64,000 nucleotides of DNA from JAJDTQ01 sp965204235. Its GTDB lineage: Bacteria > Desulfobacterota > Binatia > UBA9968 > JAJDTQ01. Shown piece by piece: positions 60,487-64,000 of the stretch. Both the position numbers and the translations under genes were made by a program. Under the pieces are notes generated by a model, which did no database searches, was not told the DNA's origin, and saw only the letters and a list, made by a program, of their open reading frames with translations. Position 1 is the stretch's first letter; every line of letters begins with the position of its first letter. The stretch spans positions 3,906,001 to 3,970,000 of the forward strand of contig OZ241979.1 in assembly GCA_965204235.1 (NCBI GenBank). Direction: 5' to 3'.

Positions 60487-60592
60487 ATGCGTTGCAAGGA
60501 TCCCCGTTCGTCCTGAGCGTAGCGAAGCGAAGTCGAAGGACGCGCGTTCCCATGGGGAGAGCAAACTCAAGCGGGAATGGATCAGCCGTTCC
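60487..60592 (-). mobile_element. MITE-like dispersed element, degenerate copy H
   Basis: A minus-orientation copy with the conserved core (GTTCGTCCTGAGCGTAGCG) and GTTCC end, but an eroded left end and altered middle (AGCAAACTCAAGCGGGAATGG). GTCC occurs on both sides (60483-60486 and 60593-60596), a possible target duplication if the left boundary is right. It lies just upstream of the selenoprotein gene. Confidence 0.65.
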
Positions 60593-60628
60593 GTCCGTCA
60601 AGAAAGGCGCGTTCGAAAGGAGGGCATC

Positions 60629-61135
60629 ATGAACCAGGCAGTCGGCATGAAGTTTCCGGACCTGTCCCTCGAGGACCATCTCGGCGAGCGGGCGCCGTTG
60701 TCGCAGTTGGCCGCGGGGAAGTTCCCCCTCATCCTGGCCTTCTATCGCGGCTACTGGTGAGGCAAGTGCGTGGTGCAGTTGCGCCACCTGGTGACCCTGC
60801 AGGAAGAGCTCCCGGTGAGCTACTGCAAGCTCGCGGTGGTCAGCGTGGACCCGCCCAAGGTCAACGCCGCCCTCAGGGCCGGCCTCGGGGCCGCGTTCCC
60901 GTTCCTCAGCGACCGCGAGTTCAAGGCCATCGAAGCCCTGGACATGGTCGATACCACGGACAAGAAGCACGGAACCTTGGCCATCCCCTATGCCTTCTCC
61001 CTGCTGCCGGACCTCACCGTCCACCGGATCTACAACGGCTGGTACTACGTGGGCCGGCCCACCAACGAGGAGTTGCGGGCCGACATGCGGGCGATGATCC
61101 GCCAGTGCCGGGACGACTACGACCCCCAGTCCTGA
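60629..61135 (+). CDS. Peroxiredoxin-like selenoprotein (in-frame UGA = selenocysteine)
   Basis: A 168-residue AhpC/TSA-type thioredoxin-fold protein read through one in-frame TGA at 60758-60760. The N-terminal part ends LILAFYRGYW, then U44-Gly-Lys-Cys47 and VVQLRHLVTLQEEL; standard family members have Cys where the TGA falls (YRGDWCPYC), so it encodes selenocysteine in a UxxC redox motif. Homology is continuous on both sides. AAAGGAGG at 60616-60623 fixes the ATG. A 7-bp hairpin begins nine bases after the TGA and fits a bacterial SECIS. A product starting at the GTG at 60770 would lack the active site. The selenium machinery genes are not in the window. Confidence 0.88.
60770..60787 (+). 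promoter_or_regulatory. Candidate bacterial SECIS hairpin
   Basis: GTGGTGC, loop AGTT, GCGCCAC: a 7-bp stem with one G-U pair. The loop begins 17 bases after the TGA, within the range of SelB-binding bacterial SECIS elements, and contains GU as many do. The bases are also coding. Confidence 0.7.
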
Positions 61136-61239
61136 CGCGAAAGCCGCGGGGTAGGGTGGCGGGCCGGGCACGGGGAACCGCGGGCGGCCCGCATCCGTCC
61201 GATTGTCCGGCGGCCTCCACGTGTGCTAATCTCATCCCC

Positions 61240-61497
61240 ATGATCCAGCCAGAAGAAATCGAAGGCACGTTGGGGAAGGTCTTTCCGGGCTGCTCGGTCC
61301 CCGTCATCAAGGACCTGACGGGCGGGGGAGACCACTACCAGGTGGTGGTCGTGCACGCCTCTTTCGCCGGCAAGGGCCTCATCGATCAGCACAAGATGGT
61401 CTATGACGCCCTGAAGGACGAGCTCGGCGACGAACGCATCCACGCCCTCTCGCTCAAGACCTTCACCCCCGAACAGTGGGAGAAGTACGGCGGCTGA
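61240..61497 (+). CDS. BolA family protein
   Basis: An 85-residue BolA/IbaG-like protein: IEGTLGKVFPGCSVPVIKDL, the DHYQVVVVHASFAGKGLIDQ core with the conserved His and Lys, then HKMVYDALKDELGDERIHAL and LSLKTF. Bacterial BolA proteins work with monothiol glutaredoxins in iron-sulfur handling. It lies about 100 bases after the selenoprotein gene, in the same direction; whether they share a transcript is unclear. Confidence 0.95.
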   Translation: MIQPEEIEGTLGKVFPGCSVPVIKDLTGGGDHYQVVVVHASFAGKGLIDQHKMVYDALKDELGDERIHALSLKTFTPEQWEKYGG

Positions 61498-61631
61498 GGC
61501 ATTGCCGCGGTCCGCGACCCCGAGTGGGGTCGGGTAGCGCTCTGTCCCATGCCAGCGCGTCGATGGCCGCGGACGTCCCGAAACGCAATGCTTGTCGCCG
61601 CCGAGACATCGGGCAGAGGAAGACCTCCCAT

Positions 61632-61645
61632 CTATCGTAAGATAG
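61632..61645 (+). promoter_or_regulatory. Small palindrome upstream of the GTPase genes
   Basis: CTATC, GTAA, GATAG lies 31 bases before the ATG at 61676 in the first AT-rich stretch after BolA. It may be an operator; no consensus supports it. Confidence 0.3.
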
Positions 61646-61675
61646 GCAATGCGTCCCCGGATGCAAGAGGGCATT

Positions 61676-63793
61676 ATGAACGTGTTTCCAAGACTTGGAG
61701 ACCGACAGGAAAAGAGCGAATTGGAACTCGCTCTTGCCGATTGCCGCCGCACGGCTCGCGACGGATACCGGATCGCAAGTAAAATCCTCGATGGAATCAA
61801 GGCTGACATCGATGCAGTTTCGGATGATCTGAAACGGAACCTGTCAAAGGAGAACCACAGACAAGTCAACACGAACGAGGTCAGCGTTCAACTTCGAAAA
61901 CAACTCCGACAGGCGGTATCCGAACTCGATCAGTTGCCCAAGCAATCACGTGCTTCCTTGAACGAGAAACACGCGCGCCTGAACAAGTTCTCGATCGCCC
62001 TCTTTGGTCGAACGATGTCAGGTAAGTCAACGTTGATGGAGATCCTGACCAACGGCGACGGTTTATCCATCGGCAAGGGAGGGCAACGGACAACCCGCGA
62101 TGTGCGAAGCTATGAGTGGAACGGACTCATGGTTACCGACGTGCCCGGCGTAGCCGCGTTCGAGGGCCGCGAGGACGAAGAAGTCGCGTTCAAGGCCGCG
62201 GCGCAAGCAGACCTGGTGCTCTTTCTCATCACCGACGATGCGCCGCAAGACGAAGAAGCAAAGTGCCTCGCCCGCGTTCGGGCTCTCGGCAAGCCGGTCC
62301 TGGGCGTCCTCAACGTCAAGGAAGCCCTCAAGAGCGCTGACGACATGTCTCTCCTGAGAAGGAAGTTCGACCCTGAACGGCTCGGAGGCATCGTCGAACA
62401 GTTCCACGAGTTTGTGGACAGATACAGTCCTGGTCCTCATATCCCTTTCTTCTACACCCATTTGAGAGCCAGGTTCCTCTCTCAACAGCCCGGTTACGAG
62501 CTGCAGAAGGAGGCGCTGGAATCTGCGAGCCGCTTCCAGTGCGTTGAAGAAGAAATCGCTTCGGAGGTGATCGGCCGCGGCTCCTTCCTGCGATGGAAGA
62601 GCTTTATCGACGTTGCCGTAGGTCCAATGATGGCGCTCAGCGAGAAACTCATGGAATTCAGCGCCCAGAACTCCTCCAGTAGCCGTGTTTTCGTTGACAA
62701 GAAACGACAAGTCGAAACGTGGTCTAGCCAGTTTCGTAAAGGCGGAGAAGAACGCATCACCATGTTCATTACAAAAGAGTTGAACGCGCTTCGTGCGGAA
62801 ATTCCTTCGTTTGCGGAGGACAACTATGAACGACCCGATGCGGGAGAGCGCTGGGAACACCTGGTGGAGAGCCGAGAATTGGACCGAAAGGCGAAGAAAC
62901 TCGTCGAGCAGATCCAGGATGAGTGCCGAGACGAACTATCGGACAGCGCACGCCAACTGAAGGCGGAACTGGACTTCGTCGGCAGGTTTGCCGGCGACCG
63001 CCGGATCAGCATGGAGTCCATTTTCGACACGAAACGCACCTGGGACTGGTTTACCACAGGTCTTTCGGGTGGGCTTGTCATTGCTGCTCTCATCCTTGGT
63101 GGCGTTCCACTCGTTTGGGCCGCGGCGGCAGTCGCAGTCGGGTTGGCAGGTCGACTTGTTTCATGGTTCCTCGAGAGCCGAAGGGAGAAGGCGCAAAAGC
63201 AACGCGCTGAACTCAAGGACAAACTCGACGCTGACGTCGAAAAGATGGAAAACAAGCTCAAGGAGGAACTCCACAACCGCTTTTTCGAAGGAATCCTGGA
63301 CAAGCAGGTCCGTGCCCATATTGGCGAACTCTCGGCGATCACTTCGGATGTCTCTACATTGGCGGATGCACAAAGAAGACTGGCGTGGAGACTCAACAGG
63401 CAGCAGAAGGAGATGCACCGCGCCTTGCTCGATGAAGCGCTTGTACACCTCGGGCAGGAGGACTGCAGGAACCTTGTCCTGGACGTGGCGCGAGTACCCG
63501 GACAAGCGATGTTGCTGCTGACGGAGCTGGGGATTACGATACCCGAAGATGTACGCAAGGATTTGGAGAAACTGCTCGGGGAAGAGGTCCGCTATGCAAT
63601 CAACACCCCGAACAAAGCCTCGATCCTCGTCCAGACCATTGGGCGAGACTGTAAGCAACGCCAAGTTCGTATCGAACCGGATATTCAGGCGGCCCAGGTT
63701 CCCGTAGATGACGTCGATGCGGTTGCCGTCTCTCGTATCCGCCTCGCGCAACAGTTGACCGAACTATACGTGATGAAAAAAGGGGAGGCGTGA
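61676..63793 (+). CDS. Dynamin-like GTPase, first of a pair
   Basis: A 705-residue membrane-associated GTPase. The GTPase domain has G1 GRTMSGKST (111-119), G3 DVPG (155-158) and NVKE (213-216) in the G4 place. Helical stalk regions surround it, with coiled coil around 495-560, and a hydrophobic hairpin (GLVIAALILGGVPLVWAAAA, about 455-485) should insert into membrane. The layout matches bacterial dynamin-like proteins such as LeoA. Paired dynamin-like genes occur in the Eleos anti-phage system, so a defence role is possible but not shown. AAGAGGG precedes the ATG. The base composition is lower in G+C than the neighbourhood, suggesting transfer. The second GTPase gene starts three bases after its stop. 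Confidence 0.85.
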   Translation: MNVFPRLGDRQEKSELELALADCRRTARDGYRIASKILDGIKADIDAVSDDLKRNLSKENHRQVNTNEVSVQLRKQLRQAVSELDQLPKQSRASLNEKHARLNKFSIALFGRTMSGKSTLMEILTNGDGLSIGKGGQRTTRDVRSYEWNGLMVTDVPGVAAFEGREDEEVAFKAAAQADLVLFLITDDAPQDEEAKCLARVRALGKPVLGVLNVKEALKSADDMSLLRRKFDPERLGGIVEQFHEFVDRYSPGPHIPFFYTHLRARFLSQQPGYELQKEALESASRFQCVEEEIASEVIGRGSFLRWKSFIDVAVGPMMALSEKLMEFSAQNSSSSRVFVDKKRQVETWSSQFRKGGEERITMFITKELNALRAEIPSFAEDNYERPDAGERWEHLVESRELDRKAKKLVEQIQDECRDELSDSARQLKAELDFVGRFAGDRRISMESIFDTKRTWDWFTTGLSGGLVIAALILGGVPLVWAAAAVAVGLAGRLVSWFLESRREKAQKQRAELKDKLDADVEKMENKLKEELHNRFFEGILDKQVRAHIGELSAITSDVSTLADAQRRLAWRLNRQQKEMHRALLDEALVHLGQEDCRNLVLDVARVPGQAMLLLTELGITIPEDVRKDLEKLLGEEVRYAINTPNKASILVQTIGRDCKQRQVRIEPDIQAAQVPVDDVDAVAVSRIRLAQQLTELYVMKKGEA

Positions 63794-63796
63794 CCA

Positions 63797-64000
63797 ATGA
63801 AGGGTTTGTCGCTCGGGCAATGGCTTGAAAGAGGGCAAGTTCTGCTCGACAGAACCGAAACGGTTCTCAAGGCCGCGCCTTTCGACAAGGTCCAGGAGTT
63901 TGTACAGCGCCTTCCGAGAGAAGTGGCGCCTCCTGATGAATCGGTGCAAGTAGTCTTCGCCGGTCAATATGGTGCCGGCAAGTCTTCCATTCTCAAGGCG
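63797..64000 (+). CDS. Second dynamin-like GTPase, N-terminal fragment (cut by the window)
   Basis: The first 68 residues of a protein that runs off the right edge. An N-terminal helical segment (GQWLERGQVLLDRTETVLKA) leads to a P-loop FAGQYGAGKSS (residues 54-64), as in dynamin-like GTPases. GGGGAGG at 63782-63788, inside the end of the previous gene, is its ribosome site, and only three bases separate the two genes, so they are translated together and probably form a heteromeric pair. Confidence 0.8.
   Translation, partial: MKGLSLGQWLERGQVLLDRTETVLKAAPFDKVQEFVQRLPREVAPPDESVQVVFAGQYGAGKSSILKA

Noticed and set aside
60770..61135. A 121-residue peroxiredoxin fragment starting at GTG 60770
   Set aside because: It begins inside the active-site helix; the strong ribosome site and the family N-terminus lie upstream across the TGA, so read-through as selenocysteine explains it better.

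Overview
The window looks like chromosomal DNA of a GC-rich (about two-thirds G+C by eye), Gram-negative, probably uncultured bacterium. A MlaC-like periplasmic lipid-transport protein, an MsbA-like exporter, lipoprotein signals, TatA, and single-chain GcvP point to a diderm. The YicC-gmk-RSH order, the UPF0182 giant membrane protein and the many UbiD/CoA-transferase/luciferase-like genes resemble deltaproteobacterial or Tectomicrobia-like genomes. That placement is an impression of gene content only; there is no rRNA here.

Layout. 1-2330: the leader-distal end of a class 1-type CRISPR array (30 repeats of 37 bp) whose last spacer has been split by a small mobile element. 2446-3098: HigB/HigA-like toxin-antitoxin pair. 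3174-9900: dienelactone-hydrolase-like enzyme, MlaC, Nudix, a TPP enzyme and UPF0182. 9966-13602: yicC-gmk-RSH, then convergent rpmB. 14188-20019: a small DNA-binding-like protein, UbiD, a secreted nuclease-PDZ protein, mutL and miaA. 20124-27499: a catabolic cluster (two-subunit CoA-transferase, luciferase-like oxidoreductase, four-gene molybdenum hydroxylase, maleate isomerase-type racemase). 27821-34608, minus strand: PD-(D/E)XK-like protein, DUF4143 ATPase, ABC exporter, aldehyde dehydrogenase and enoyl-CoA hydratase. 34979-46777: an unknown protein, RidA, a polytopic membrane protein, an extraordinary Gly-Cys repeat protein with a Sel1 protein, a TPR/lipoprotein envelope pair, cupin, DHH phosphoesterase and alanine dehydrogenase. 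46923-52418: folD-gcvT-gcvH-gcvP. 52454-54571: a paralogue of the earlier membrane protein with a 25-base poly-C tract at its start. 54704-59711: tatA, then on the minus strand a SAM-I riboswitch and terminator ahead of moeB-thrC-cysO-cysM-zinc-ribbon gene. 60122-61497: FmdB zinc ribbon, a peroxiredoxin-like selenoprotein and BolA. 61676-64000: two adjacent dynamin-like GTPase genes, the second cut by the window edge, in visibly less GC-rich DNA.

Scattered through everything are at least seven full and two damaged copies of a 105-136 bp non-autonomous element with imperfect terminal inverted repeats (GGAAcC.../...GgTTTCC). Four copies show perfect 4-bp target-site duplications. The element sits inside the CRISPR array, between operon genes (gcvT/gcvH, the molybdenum hydroxylase genes), and upstream of mutL and the SAM riboswitch, and in one operon it supplies a stop codon and Shine-Dalgarno-like sequences.

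The most interesting points are the element insertion into a CRISPR spacer, the UGA-encoded selenocysteine peroxiredoxin with a downstream hairpin, the SAM-riboswitch-controlled sulfur-carrier operon whose carrier ends Gly-Gly-Thr, the poly-C tract that puts the homologous start out of frame, and the (Gly-Cys)12 protein.
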